Positions 1 through 12,377 of a stretch of DNA of 64,000 bases are shown in pieces. Under the pieces are notes generated by a model. The model made no database searches and had not been told where the DNA came from. It worked only from the letters and a program-made list of their open reading frames with translations. The DNA comes from Heterotrichella gracilis. Its lineage: Eukaryota; Sar; Xanthophyceae; Tribonematales; Xanthonemataceae. A program made the position numbers and the translations under genes. Where the stretch lies: NCBI GenBank assembly GCA_032358255.1, contig JAULBX010025497.1, positions 124,001 through 188,000 of the forward strand, given 5' to 3'. Every line of letters begins with the position of its first letter. Position 1 is the first letter of the stretch.

Positions 1-1
1 C

Positions 2-2868
2 CCCAGGGCGCCGCTAGTCCCCGGGCCCTCAGGCGCGAGCGCCAGATGGAACCACAGCACCTACGTCACCCTGCCCAGGGCTTTTGAGGCGCCATACCCG
101 CTGCCGCACACAGTCACATTCAATGTGTATGCTAATCTGGGTGGCAGCGAGGTGCATGTGGGCGGTGCTGTGGTGGACATCGCCGCGCTGACGAAGCTGG
201 GTGAGGTGTCTGGGTGGTACAACATCATGGACAGCAGGTGAGGGGTAAACCTAGCAAGGCCATGGGACTTTGTTGTTTCAGCCCAATGGATGTGCAGCCT
301 GCTTGATAAACACGGCGCATGCTATGGTGTTGCAAGCTTGTCAATTTCGATGTTTCCGTTACTTTTCTGGTAGTATAGATGGGGCGTGAATATTTTCTCT
401 CCAGTACTGGATGTCCTCCACAGCCAATGCATCACAGCCAATCAAATCTTGCTTTTGCGATTAAGCAAATCCCCCCAACAAATCAGCAGGAAGCAACAGT
501 CTATCTGCTTGTTGCATGCAGTGGATGTATAGCATGTGCTCTTGTGGTTGCTTGCTATGCCTAACCTGTAGCATTGCCATTCTTCCAGGCAGCTTGCTGC
601 TGGTCAGCTGAAGGTCACCATCACCCCTGTGGAGCGCATCACACAGCACGCGCGTGTGGCCATACGTGCCAAGGTCACCACCACACCCAGGCCTGGCAAT
701 GCAGCCCTGCTGCCCGTGCCGGGGCCGCATGATGGCGCCAGCGATGACGCAGCAACTGCGGACAGCCACGGGCCGGTGGGCGCAGGTGGGGAGGGCGCGA
801 GTGGCGGCGCTGGCGGTGGGGATGCAGGGCTGCTCCAACCAGAGATGGAACTGCTAAATATGGCTGAGGCTAGCAACACAGTTTCAGCGGGCGCATTGGG
901 TGGCAGTGGTGGGCAGGGCACGGTAGCGCATCCACCTGCCCAGTCTCAGGATCGTGCAGGAGCCAAGGCGCACGCCAGTGAGAGCGAGTGCACTGTTTCT
1001 TTCACAGAGCAGGCAACCAGCCCCCACGCAGCAACGCGTCAACCTCCAGAACCTTCCGCACCAGCTGCTGAAGCCAGCGCAGTGGCCATGGATCCACTGC
1101 CAGGTGGCGCAATCACAGCTGAGGTGACCAGTGAGGGTCTCCCAGCAGCAGCGCGCAAATGGACCCTCCCACCCGCAGCACAAGGCCAGGTCACACCCGA
1201 ACATTCCTCCTTCCTCGCCATCCTGCGCACCCCCAAACCCCCCAAACCAGCCCTACCAGCCCCACCCCCTGCGCCCCCTGCAAGCCACCCAATACCCCGA
1301 CAAGGGTTTCTGCTCGACTACTTTGGCATGGGTGAAGAATTTCCCGAGCCAGCACATGATCCAACGGGTGATCAGCAGCTTGCGCATTGGGTGGTGACGC
1401 CACATGGCATCCGCCCGCTAGTCCCCACCAGCCCATCACCGCTTGCAGCCGATCTGCTCACAGGCGGAGGGGACAATGTGGACCATGCAGCTGGGAGCAG
1501 CGCATTTGTTGACATGCCGCGGGATCAGCAGCAGGCGATGGCAGCGCAGATTTACACCTTCTCAGACGATGAGGACTTTCATGTGTTTGACACTGGGGCT
1601 GGCGGGTTCAGCAGCGATGACGACGGGAGCTTCACTGGCGTCCAGGTGGGTGCGCATGTGCCATATGCATGCATGACACAAACTTGAGTATGTACTGGGG
1701 CTGTTCCAAGTTTTATCAGATTAAACATGACGCCTGCAGCGTGCGTTTAGGGCAGAGTAACAGTGGCCTTCTGGATTTCGAAAAAGCTACTTGCATGTCA
1801 CAAATTGTACTGTACTTCTAGCAGGCGTCATTGCACAAACATCACGCTTGGGCACTTTACGTACATTTCAGCACTTGCACAATATTCCAACTCAGTTGTG
1901 GCCTGGCGCTGTCTGCAGGTTGGCGTGCTGGTGCAGCATGCAAGCAGCCCACCCGGGCATTCAGGGGCTGGGGCACCATTGCCTGAAAGGTAAATCCTCT
2001 TGAGTTGACATCATGTTTTGATGTTGCCCTCTACCAGGGCAGGGATATATCATTGATATAGATTATGTGAAGTTCTTCTGCTCGTACGTCTTTGTTTACT
2101 TATGTGGGACAGACATTCCATGCCTGTATGGGACTGCCACTAAGCTGTACAGAAACTTGCAGGCCGTGCAATGCATGTAGCGCCACATTTTGCATGCCGA
2201 CCTCGCTTTGGTAAGCTGTCCCTCCCATCCCAATATCTGTTTGTGCGTATGTTTGACATGGTTGCTCCTGGTTGGACAGGGGCGGAGCGCCACCCAGCGC
2301 AGGCCCCAGCGGCGCAGCTCCCACCGGTGACCAGCAGCAGTTCCTGGGCGCGCCTGGGCTATTTGATTCCGACTGGATGTTCGGTTGCAGTCGCCAGGTG
2401 GACGCTTCAGTGGCAGCGGGTCTACTGGAGGCTAGCGCGGGGAGGAGGCGGCAGGCCAGCCCCCCGCGGCGCAGCACTGCTGAGGTGTTTGAAGGGGAGT
2501 GGATGTTTGGGTGCAGTAAAGGAGGCAGGGGAGCGGTGCCGGGGGGAAGACCCACGCGGCTGGCAGTAGCTCACCCAGCAACGGGGCCCACCTGCTCCAT
2601 TCCGCCCAGCAACACCCCTACAACCAGCCACCCTGCGGCACTGCCTTCATGCTCCAGGGCGCAGCAGGACCACACGGCCATCCCAAGTAGTGTTGCTCGG
2701 GATCCCCCAGCACAGGATCCCACCAGCAGTGATGGCTTAGGAGGGGACGCACATGCAATGGCTGGGGAAGCAACCCCCGATGACCCTCCGGCGGCTGGTG
2801 AGCAGACGCCTGGAGTGCAGCAAGGGCGCAGGAAGGTTAGCTGGCCACAGCACCCGGCTGCAAGGTGA
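2..2868 (+). CDS. C2-domain protein, C-terminal part (possibly C2CD3-like)
   Basis: The 5' end lies outside the window. Exons read as 2-237, 589-1645, 1919-1989 and 2280-2868 with matching phases. The first exon ends in a beta-sandwich-like stretch closing with VSGWYNIMDSR, continued after the intron by GQLKVTITPVE; this is the usual ending of a C2 (phospholipid/protein-binding) domain. The 'GWYNI...GQLKV' ending reminds me of C2CD3, a centriolar protein, but that assignment is tentative. After the C2 end the protein is long and low in complexity (Ala/Pro/Gly-rich), with an acidic patch (FSDDEDFHVF) near 1560-1585 and two copies of a [DE]WMFGCS motif near 2369 and 2493. The stop is the TGA ending at 2868. 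The third exon (71 bp) is the least certain. The role cannot be fixed from this fragment. Confidence 0.6.
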
Positions 2869-3649
2869 TGCCCTGAGCGCATGATCATGGGTGCATGGGG
2901 CAGGCTGCAGAGAGCGCAAGTAATCACAGCCGGTGTCTTTTGGTGTGAGGGTGGTATAGTAGCAGTGCGGGCCAATTCCTGGGACCTTAGAGCAGGCCAG
3001 CCACTTGCTGGTGAGCAGGCACTGCCAACTCAACATCGGCTTCTATGTTCTTCTGTTTAATGTGGGTTTGTAGTTCTTCTGCATGCTATTTCTAATTCTT
3101 TTCAATTATGCACACACTTTTGTTTGCCATGTTGCTGTGGGGATGGTGCAATGGGGACTACGTCGATAATTTTGGTCATCGTCGAGAATACAGTTGCAAT
3201 AGAGCGCGGTGGCCTACAAAGCAAGCTCGAGTGCTGCGCAACAACACTCGTTTCCTTGCTGCAAACGTCATACAAGTACTTTAGGCGCGGGACTCAGCAT
3301 TGCGCTGCTATGTTCTCCTCCACGCCGCATCTCGCCCGTACATATGCATGCATTAGATTCTCATTAGCTGCTGGTGATCTGTTTCCAAGACACCCAAGTC
3401 GTGTGTAATATGCGACTAGATAGTATCTTGGACGTCATTAAGCTGTGTCTGATTGCAACGTGAAAGGACTTCTAGGACTGGGCCACCAACATACGTGGAG
3501 GGTAAGCTCTGGAGATGCATGCAAACCAGATTGCCGCAGACTGGCTGAGGGTGGCTGTGCGCTCGGCCACCACCCCATAAGGCAACGGCTGGGGACAATT
3601 TTGAAGTGGCATGTCCAGGTTCCAAGCTTTTGTAGCGTCGCCGTAGAGA
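2869..3649. other. Intergenic region
   Basis: This lies between the C2-protein stop and the sulfotransferase start. I see only short open frames without protein character. It presumably holds the 3' UTR of the first gene and the promoter of the second. Confidence 0.5.
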
Positions 3650-5398
3650 ATGGCATGCAATGATCTATTGTATGTGTTACTGCTGGCATCAGCAGTCAGC
3701 CTAGCCTCTGGCGTGTACAACTTCAAGATACCAGTCAAGTTTGGAACCGAAGATCCCTTCGGAGGTTACTGCTGGTACAACGAATACACGCCAGAACCAG
3801 CCCCACCTAGCGCAAAACTTCCACAGTTATTGCTGACTGGTGCTCACAGATCGCTTACAGCCCTTCTGGTCAGCACCCTTGGCGTGCACCCTAATCTCCA
3901 GGGACCTGTCAGGTGGGGAAATACGCTGTTTCCATACAAACCATGGCAAACACGTCTGGTCACTTGCTGCAGTATCAATCCCAAGGGACCGGGTTCGCTC
4001 ATACGGCTCTGCTCGCCGTGTTTCTGTGGTGGTCCCCTGTTGCCCTCTGGGTGCTACTCTCCCCATCTGTTTCTGTGGTCAATCTTGAAGTTCTTGCACG
4101 CATAAACCCACATGCCACCACGTTTTGCAGGAACTGGAACAGCGGGCAACCCTATACTGGTTCTGCCGCAAGGGAGGTGCACTATTTTGACCGCATCAAC
4201 CCAGGCAAGGAGAGCTTTCAGGAGCAGTATTTGCAGTCGTGGCAGCCAGGGTCTGGCGAAGTTGGGGGGTTGGATCAGTCTCGCCTGGTGAAGCCTGGCA
4301 ACATCAGCGACAAAACATGGTTTGAGGCAACATCAGCTTACATTTTCAAGAGCTTCACGCCCTGCAGGGTACAGGTGTGTGTGGAGCCTCAGTAAGACTC
4401 ATAGCATAGCAAGTGCACTGTCGCTTGGCACCACTCTCATGCCTGTCAGCCTTGGGGAAATGAGCTGTAATAGCAGACAAAGACTGTAGAGTTGCAGGGC
4501 AGCACATGGCATCACAATTACATTGGCACGAAAGGCCTTCTTCTTTCCAAGTACAGGCTTGCGCCATGTCATGGACTTCAGTGTGTTGGTGCTGCATGTG
4601 CACCATGGGTGCAATGCATTGGCCTGAACGAGACTGAAGTCAGCCCAGTGACTGAAGCGTCTGAAGCGTCTGTGTGTACTGCAGGTTCTTTTGCCAAATG
4701 CCACTGTGGTCATAGTCCTTCAGGACCCTACCGAGCGAGCGTACATGCACTACGAGCTGCTGCGCACCAAATGCCAATCCAGCCCCCCTTCAGATAATCT
4801 GCCACCCAGCTCAGAGCCAGGGTCAGATGACGCATCCCGCTGTGCACCCGTCAAGGATACAGACACGTTCTATAAGGAGGTTCAGCAAGCAGTCCACTTC
4901 TTGACCAAGTCTAAGTGCCTGTTCAACAGCGAAGATCCGGGCTGGACGTTGAAATGGTGGCTGGATTGCGACCGCTTCACGATCAATGAGATTTTGAGAA
5001 AGGAGGAGGCAGCAGTCAGCCCCACCATCGTTGATCTCATCACAAGGGGGTTGTATGCAGCCCAGATAGCATGGTGGCTGCGGTTTGTCCCAAAAAAGCG
5101 GCTGTACATTACGACAATCAAGCAGCTGCTGCATGACCCAGTGAGCGTGGTGAATGACCTTGTGTCACGGGTGCATGAGCCGAGGTTGACAGCACAGCAG
5201 GAGGTGGAGATTATGAAGCTGGTGGCAGCATCCTCACCGGGATTCAAGCGGTTCTCCAGGCACTCTTGGTCCACCCTGGAGGATGCACCCTTGCGCAAGG
5301 CGTTGAAGCTGCTGGACAAGACGTACACAGTGCCTGTGCGAGAGTGGCGGACGTTTTGCGAGGACCGGGGATGGCATGCATGCAGGCTGGGCAGGTGA
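3650..5398 (+). CDS. Sulfotransferase-domain protein (secretory pathway)
   Basis: Exons 3650-3912, 4131-4374 and 4685-5398 join in phase to give 406 residues. The N-terminus is hydrophobic (LLYVLLLASAVSLASG), a signal peptide or anchor suited to ER/Golgi targeting. TGAHRSLTALL, followed by LGVHPNLQG, sits where the 5'-phosphosulfate-binding loop of PAPS-dependent sulfotransferases is expected, and VVIVLQDPTERAYMHY matches the 3'-phosphate-binding element (consensus LRDPVERAYSHY). A heparan/NDST-like 'E-x-H-Y-F-D' (REVHYFD) lies between them. The family moves sulfate from PAPS to sugars or proteins. The loop is unusual because the normal Gly-Thr-Thr pair is replaced, so activity is plausible but unproven. 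The acceptor is unknown; cell-wall polysaccharide is a guess. Confidence 0.8.
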
Positions 5399-6253
5399 TA
5401 AGCTTTCGAGTAGGATATTAAAAACCGGGGATTGCAATTTTGGCCCCAAAATCACTTAGGCAGCAACCAAAGGTGTGGCGCCACTTTCTTTGCTTTGCGC
5501 ACATGCATGCTGGGGGAAACATTTCCGTCGTGCAGAAGTATTTTTCAAACAATGACTGGCAGTTAAGCTGTTACTAGCTACGCCGCCTCCACAGGGCTTG
5601 ACCATATGAGCAGTGCACTGCCAGGGTGAACACTTGTGTACACATGGCGCTGGCGTTATTTTCCTTACGATTTCAATTATTAGCCGTAAAGCTTTGCTAC
5701 TTACTACTGTAGCATAGTAGCATGACACTACATCTTATTAAATTGCACGTCGTATTACTCAGTATACTCATTAAATGCATCTTTCCTGAGGCACTCAGAA
5801 GTTCAAAGCATATAGCTTTCCCTCAAACACTAGAAAGTCAAAGTAAATTTCAATGTACCAGGATCTACCTCAAGGACCCTGGACAAACACCCGGTTTCAT
5901 GTCTTCCGAAGTCTGGGCCAAATGTCGATGGATTTATTGCAATGGTGCTAAAATCCATTTGCCATGGCCCATGGGGGACTGGCGCGCGTCAATGTCATTT
6001 TAAACAGCCCCGCAGAAGTGTTACTCGCCACACGATCCAACCAAACTTCCCAAGCAGCCTTATCAATCCAGTGCTTTTCAAACTGCTCCCAAGACGCTGC
6101 TGATCCTTTGGCATGTGCAGCTTGTCCACAATGACACATTTCCACCCAAGCTTGGTATTAACCTGATCAGATTCTGTTGCATCCACTGCTGCATGCACAT
6201 CCATTGCCCTTGACTGAGAACTTCCTTGGCAAGGAGCTCATGGATGTCTGACT
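5399..6253. other. Convergent intergenic region
   Basis: This lies between the stops of two converging genes. It is comparatively AT-rich around 5700-5860. I see no convincing gene; it presumably carries both 3' UTRs. Confidence 0.5.
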
Positions 6254-6868
6254 TCAATCCTTGATGGCCTTGGCTCCTGTCGTCGTTCCGGTGCTGTGTG
6301 TGCCCAGAGAGCGGCCACTGCACAGGGACACTCCGTGAGTATTGATGGATATTGGAAGCTAGTGGGTATAACTGAAAACACTTCTCCAATTGTGGTTCCT
6401 GCTGGTGATGCTCACAGTGAGTCAGACAGATATATGGTTCAGTGCATCCACAAACTTACTCCAGCGCTGCAGCGTATCTCGCATCTCCGCCTTTCTTGCT
6501 GTGCGCCTCTTCCAGCAGCACAGCCAACCGCTCCCTGTTGGCATTGACCAGCACCTGCACAGACAGTGTGGGCCATGTCACATTGCTCCTGCATACAGCT
6601 GTGCAGAACGGCAACCTGGTTACGGCAATTAAGACCGTTGCACAAAAGAGAGTTCAAGTACCTGGTGGTCTACACTCGATCTGTTCTTCAGTAGTCGCTC
6701 CCGGTCAGCTGCCAGTTGCTCAGGGTTGGTGGTATGCATGACTGCCTCTCCTAGGTAATACGGGAGGGCGATGCACGTGACCCCAAAAATCGCCATGTAC
6801 AGTGGTGACTGTTTGGTTACGTTGACGATCGTACGCCACGTCTGGCTTTTCTCATACAGCCACGCCAT
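6254..6868 (-). CDS. Small single-pass membrane protein, family not recognised
   Basis: Exons 6868-6662, 6554-6460 and 6317-6254 (complement) join with phases 0 and 2 and consensus GT-AG borders to give 121 residues. The start is the ATG at 6868 (MAWLYEKSQTW). Residues about 23-42 (YMAIFGVTCIALPYYLGEAV) are a single hydrophobic segment. A charged, probably helical stretch follows (EQLAADRERLLKN, NRERLAVLLEEAH), then a short Gly/Thr-rich tail ending AKAIKD. The size and layout resemble accessory subunits of mitochondrial inner-membrane complexes, but that is inference. The second intron uses a perfect GTAAGT donor; reading through it gives a stop after two residues, so splicing decides the C-terminus. 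Confidence 0.7.
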
Positions 6869-7109
6869 GGCGGGGACTGCCCAGGATGACCAGTGCGCCC
6901 CGCAAGAAAGTGGTGTGACAGCAAGGCACTTCACCCTGAAACCACAAATAGCACGCCCTCCAGTGTCCTTCTTGTATCAAGAGCCTGGTGTGCAAAGTGA
7001 CCTAGGCAAATGACCTGCCCACGTTATGCATGCATATACAGTCTTGCAGCTAGGGTGTGGAAGCAGGGTTTGAAAAGTATCTGCTGCAAAGCAAATCGTG
7101 CCATGGCAG

Positions 7110-7441
7110 CATACCGTGTCAGTGCAACATACCTACTCGGAGGCCTCTGGTGTCTCTGGTCTGCCTGATCCCGAGTCTGGCAGCAAGGTGAAGTCCACGA
7201 CGTTCTACACCAGTGACCAGAGGGCAACTTCAGTCCCCACTTACTGGTCAGCAAATTGAGGCAATGGCTGTGTTGCCACCTAGCACCTACGTTTTTCTCA
7301 ACGCAGGATCTCAGTCTCTTCAAAATTGACACACACTTTAGCTCAACGTATGACTTCGATGCCACGCAGTTCAACAGGGATGAAGCTTCTTCCAAGCAAG
7401 AGGAACTTGGGGTACCCTCGTGGGCGAGTGGATCCTCCTGA
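7110..7441 (+). CDS. Putative small protein, 3' exons only
   Basis: Two coding-looking segments, 7110-7187 and 7307-7441, join in phase 0 through AAG|GTGAAG and CGCAG|GAT borders. They encode a polar peptide containing EASGVSGLPDPESGSK and FKIDTHFSSTYDFDATQF and ending PSWASGSS. I could not find a convincing first exon; an ATG at 6886 lies in a suitable frame but is only 18 bp from the opposite-strand start at 6868. It may be a small conserved protein or noise. No family is recognised. Confidence 0.3.
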
Positions 7442-8037
7442 GCACGGTCTACCATACTACCACAACAATCAGGTGGTTAACAGTACCCAACACAGTCCAG
7501 TGCAGGTTAACACATCAAGTCTCCCTAGGGCACACAAGGGAACAACAGCAGGCGCAGGTTGTGTCATAAGTTGCAACGCTCTTTGCAGCCTGTGGCCAAA
7601 ACTGACACGTCATCACTGCCACGCTGCGGAGATGCCCCTGGCACTTCTCTAGAAAGCCCGTTTGTCTCCAACAGCTGCAAGCATATGCGTGCAACGCAAG
7701 TACGGTTGCTTGCAGTGTCCTCCCCTGAGCAAGTCCCCAATAACAGATATGGGCGCCTCGTGCAGATGCATGCATGCATAGCCGAATGCATGCATGTGAG
7801 GGAAGCTGATGGCCGTTCCTTGACAGTCGCCAGACCCCCATGGTAGCTTCGCACCCAGTACCCGGTTTTAAACAGGCCGAGTTATTTTTCAAGGCCAAGT
7901 GGGCACCTGCTCAGAACCTGTTGCCAGGAGCCCCGACCATACCAGCTTTACTGAGGCATAATCTAGTCCAACACAAGGCGACCCTGTCCCTTGGAAGTAC
8001 ACACTTTCTTTCGCAAGCAGCCCCTGCAGTTGCCAGA
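7442..8037. other. Upstream region of the DUF676 hydrolase
   Basis: It contains a clustered run of TGCATGCA motifs near 7765-7797. From 7840 a frame stays open into the hydrolase and would add 66 residues with a transit-peptide-like composition. The true start (7840 or 8038) cannot be settled here. Confidence 0.4.
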
Positions 8038-11000
8038 ATGACTTCAGAGCTGGTTGCACCCCCTGGCCGGGCCGAGGGGCCACCCCAGCCCTCGCACCTC
8101 TTTATACTGGTGAACGGTTTGTTTGGCCACAGCGGGAACTGGAACGTCGTGTCTGAAAAGCTTCTGAGCAAGCTGGACGGCGAAGCTATTATGCTTCACT
8201 CTTCAAACGCCAATAAAGGGGTTGCTGTAAGTTCTGCCCGTCTCACTGCTGGTTCATGCTTGCCTAAAAGAGGCACCGGCTGATTCATTCCACACCCCTA
8301 GAGCCCAAACTTGAGTGTTGCAGTATGTGGCATATGGCATATCTTTGCTGCGCCCTTGCAAGTTTCTCCTGTGTGCCAGTTTGTTGCCAATGCTTTTGAT
8401 GTCATACCTCGCAGACTTTTGAGGGCATTGACGAGTGTGGGGAGCGCTTGGTTGTGGAGGTGAAGGAGGTGGTAGCCAAGTACCCTAGGTTGCAACAAAT
8501 ATCCTTCATTGGACACTCAATGGGCGGCCTCATCGCCCGCTATGCCATAGGTGCGGGCACAGGGTGCACTCGTTAAAGATCTCCATGCCAGGACCTGCTT
8601 TTTGCTACCATTCGTACTCCACTTGATGCCAGTCCCAATTGTGAAATGCAAGCGAAGTAGTTACACTTGAGCCTTACCAGATGGGTGGTATGGATAAAGG
8701 CCCACTGACATTGGCACTCTAAAACTCCACTCCATTGGCCTAGGTAGCTACCAGGTGTTGACTGAATATTATCATGATACGATACCCCTGTGCTGTGCAG
8801 GCAAACTGTACAACCCGGGTGACAAGTCCATATGCGGGCTTGAGCCAACCCACTTCATCACCCTAGCCACACCTCACCTTGGGTGTGACAGCGAGGGACC
8901 CGCGCAGGTGGGGCGCTCTAGCACACGAGCACCCTAATTCCTAACCTCAAACCCTACTTTTAAACCCTTAACACAAGTTGTGGCAGAGGGGGACCAGTGC
9001 AGGTGGGGTTCTTGTACATGGAAGCACAGCGTTGACGAATTACAGCACCACACGTATGCACAGGGTACCCAACTCTTTGCCACATTGTCGCCTCTGCATT
9101 GCTGGGCATGCAGCAGATTCCAACTTTATACCGGGAATGCCTTACTGCAACTGTGCCTGTACTGTACTGAATCTAAATCCCTGTCACATGCCAATCCAAG
9201 CTTGCACGCCGCCCACATAGCTGCATCCCACTCCTGATGCAGGTTCCATTCATTGGCTGGTCCTCACTGCTAAGCCCCGCAGTCCAGAAAGTGCTGCAGC
9301 TGTCTGCAGTGCCTGTGGCCTCCACGGTGCTGCGCCGCACAGGGCAGCAGTTCTTCTTGGCGGACCGGGACGTGTCGGATCAGCCGCTGCTGGTGCGCAT
9401 GACGCAGGACTGCGGGGAGGGCGGGCATTTCCATTCTGGCTTGGCGGCGTTTGCCACGCGCACATGCTACGCCAACTCGTCAGGTGCGGTGGTCGAGGCG
9501 GGGAGGGGCATGTGCATGGTTTGCCCTTCCATGTTGGTGCATGCATTGCAAAATCAAGCAAGGTTCCCACACCGGATACCATGCCTGCATGCAATGACGT
9601 ATACTGCTACTGGCTGGGACAGTGGAGAAATGTCACTGCATGGGGCATGCATGCGGATGTGCAGCCATAGGGCACTCCAGCACTGATATCCATGTGCCTG
9701 TAGGCGATCACCTGGTGGGGTGGGCCAACTCCTCCATCAGGCGCCCGGACCAGGTGCCGCAGCTCGACTCCATTGGGCGGGGGGTGGTGCGAGAGGACCC
9801 GCTGGACTGCGCACTGAGCACCGCCAGCCCTGTGCTGCAGCGCATGTCACCAGAGCAGCATCAGCCGCACCTGCAGGGCCTGGAGGAGTTTGCTGTCCCA
9901 GGGCCTGGGGATGGTTCAAGCGGGGATGCTGTGGGTGGGAACGTGGATGGTGATGTAGAAGGGCCTATGGCAAGAGGTGCGCATGTGATTGTATTGGTAC
10001 AGATTTCGGGATGTCTGCAGCTGCACGTTGCTGGGTGGTAGGCAACACAACCCATGCCGTGGTACAGGTGGCTGGGTGGAATGTCGGTGCCTGTGGTTGC
10101 GGTGCTGTTATTCAGCGGTAGCCTGTGGGATGGCATGTGCTAAGACGCCTGTTCAGTCAGCATGAGCGTGTTGTGCAGGCAAGCACCCACACTGATAGGC
10201 CAGCACTTCATGCCAGCTTGTTCATGCCATGCTCAGTGCTGCATGCTGAAACTTTCTTGATGAGTGTGGATGTTGTCAGCTGGCATTACTAAGTTGCACC
10301 TGTTCCCTGCGCTCCTCGGCAGGTGTGGCTTCTGATGCCCAGCTGATGGAAGCTTTTGACCTCCCGTTGGGCGGCAAAATATCCCCTCCCACCAGCCCGA
10401 TTGCGCAAGGAGCCAGCATTGGCAGTAGCTCACCGCAGTTGCCAGTGGCATTGAGCACGACCACGCCGCCAGTCGCTGTGGCGTGCGCAGGCAGCAGCCC
10501 TGCGCCGTTGAGTGATGTTGGCTCCACAGCAGTTGGGTTGCAAAGAAGCAGCGGCAATGGCACGAGCACAGAGCGGGCCTCAGAATTGAACGGTAAGCAC
10601 GGGTACTGATGGACAGCGGTTGGCGGCTCTATGTGCATGTGTGCCCTTTGAATGCGCATTGTGCATTCCCTTTCCATATCCGTAGCTACATGTGCCACAT
10701 TGCGCACGCACTGCCAGTTTGGTGGCATCTCAACTACGCACCTCTGGAGACCACGCCCTGTGTAATCAGAAATTATTACCTACTGTCCAATGTCTTTCTG
10801 TTCATGGCACAGGGGAGGCAGGGGCTGTTTTGATGGAAGATCCCTCGCCACCAGCTGCCTCCTTGTCACTTCCCCCCCCTGCCTTGGCACGCTATGGCCA
10901 TGCCTCACAAATGTTGGAGCGGCTGCAGCAGCTGCCCTGGCGGCGCATCGACGTGTGCTTCAAGGGCACCTCCACGCCCTTCTTTGCACACAACCTCATC

Positions 11001-11392
11001 CAGGTGAGAGGAAATTGAATTGAGTGCAGCGCGTGTGGGTTGGTGCTAGATGCGTGTGCTGTGTTATTTGCACCCCAGGGTGCAGTTTGAGGTGCATGCA
11101 CTCTGGTGTGTGGGGGCATTTTGTTTTTTCCTTTCTTATGAATAGGCACAGGTAATTCGAATCTGCGCCAGGGCTCGGCAGCCAGATTGCACAAACCTGC
11201 TCATAGGTAGCCTCTGAAGGAACGTTCCTTTAGTGAACCCTATTACATGTACCGCAGGTGACCCGCAAGTGGATAAATTGGGAGGGCGAGGCGGTAGCAG
11301 AGCACCTGGCACAGCAGGTTGCCGAGATGGAAAGGCTGCTGAATGATGGCAAGCAGGGAGGGCAGGTTGACGCAAATAAGCAAGTGCAATGA
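8038..11392 (+). CDS. DUF676-type lipase/serine esterase (alpha/beta hydrolase)
   Basis: Eight exons (8038-8226, 8415-8550, 8801-8907, 9243-9483, 9704-9976, 10323-10592, 10813-11003, 11258-11392) join in phase to give 513 residues. HLFILVNGLFGHSGNW near the N-terminus is the DUF676 opening strand and oxyanion region. GHSMGG in exon 2 is the nucleophile elbow with the catalytic Ser. THFITLATPHLG and GDHLVGWANSSIRR are further family blocks, and the latter should carry the catalytic His. Members are putative lipases acting on glycerolipids or sterol esters. A poorly conserved Ser/Pro-rich insert (exon 6) separates the catalytic core from a conserved C-terminal block containing RRIDVCFKG. An in-frame ATG at 7840 could add an organelle-targeting extension. 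The fold is secure; the substrate is unknown. Confidence 0.88.
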
Positions 11393-12377
11393 CAGCTACT
11401 AGGTTACCTTCAAGGACTCCATCAAGGTGACCTGGCTGTGTCAAGGCACTGTGGGCGTGTGGTGTGGGGCCGTGTGTGGGGGCGGCTTGGATATCATTCC
11501 GGTTAATTGTTTGCCAGGTACTTTGAAAGGGTTAAATGGCGCACGCCCGCTGGAATGGCTACTAGGAATGCAGGCAGGGTCGCTAGGTGTGGAGAGTGAT
11601 ACTCCAAGCCTTCCTTGTACATTTTTCTTATTGTTAGGGAGGAAGAGATCCGCAGGGACCCTGCACATGGACCCACAGCATACAGGGTATCACGCATGCC
11701 TGGTCGTGGCCCACAATGTTTTATATATATGATAGGTGTGGTATGCGTATGAATTAGCCTTCTTCATATCGTTGAAGGTGGGTGCCTAATGCCATTTTGG
11801 CGATGTTTCACTGTCAGTTGCAAGCAGGATGACCAACGTGCACATGAACACAGGCTGCATGGTGAGTATCATGATGATAGTAGTGTTGTATCATTACAGC
11901 AAATACACCGACTGTTTCCAGTGAATTGTAACGAGAGCTACCTCCAAATTCATACTTAGGGAACTGGCAGGCACAAATAATGTAGGTGTTTGTGCCTGCA
12001 CCCTGTACCAGGTCATGGCCAAATCTAGGCTCTCAAACCCGCACAATTTGCACATTTAATACAAAAAGCAGCAAACGGTTCAAAGGCACTGAGCTTGCAA
12101 CCTTTCAGAAAACAACCACCCCTGAAACGTGCTGAATAATAGGGAGCAACGTGCATATATATATAGCTGGCAAAATTCATAACAACCAAGAGCAGCAAAA
12201 TAAGAGGACTGTTGTACAATAGGTTGCAACTGGGCTGTGTATGCGGGCCCCATGTATGGTTATGAGAGCACTGGCATATCCTAAGAGCCCCAATGAAACG
12301 CAGCCAGGGGGATACCCGTGCTGCAGGTCAGCTGGTTGATTCCGCAAGGTGGAGTAACTGTGAGGTGGGCTGTGACT
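11393..12377. other. Convergent intergenic region
   Basis: This lies between two converging stop codons. It is AT-rich with short (TA)n tracts near 11720 and 12155. I see no gene; it presumably contains two 3' UTRs. Confidence 0.5.

Noticed and set aside
461-921. Long minus-strand open frames opposite the first gene
   Set aside because: They are mirror frames of GC-rich coding sequence. The plus-strand frame is continuous with the upstream C2 exon through a phase-matched intron.
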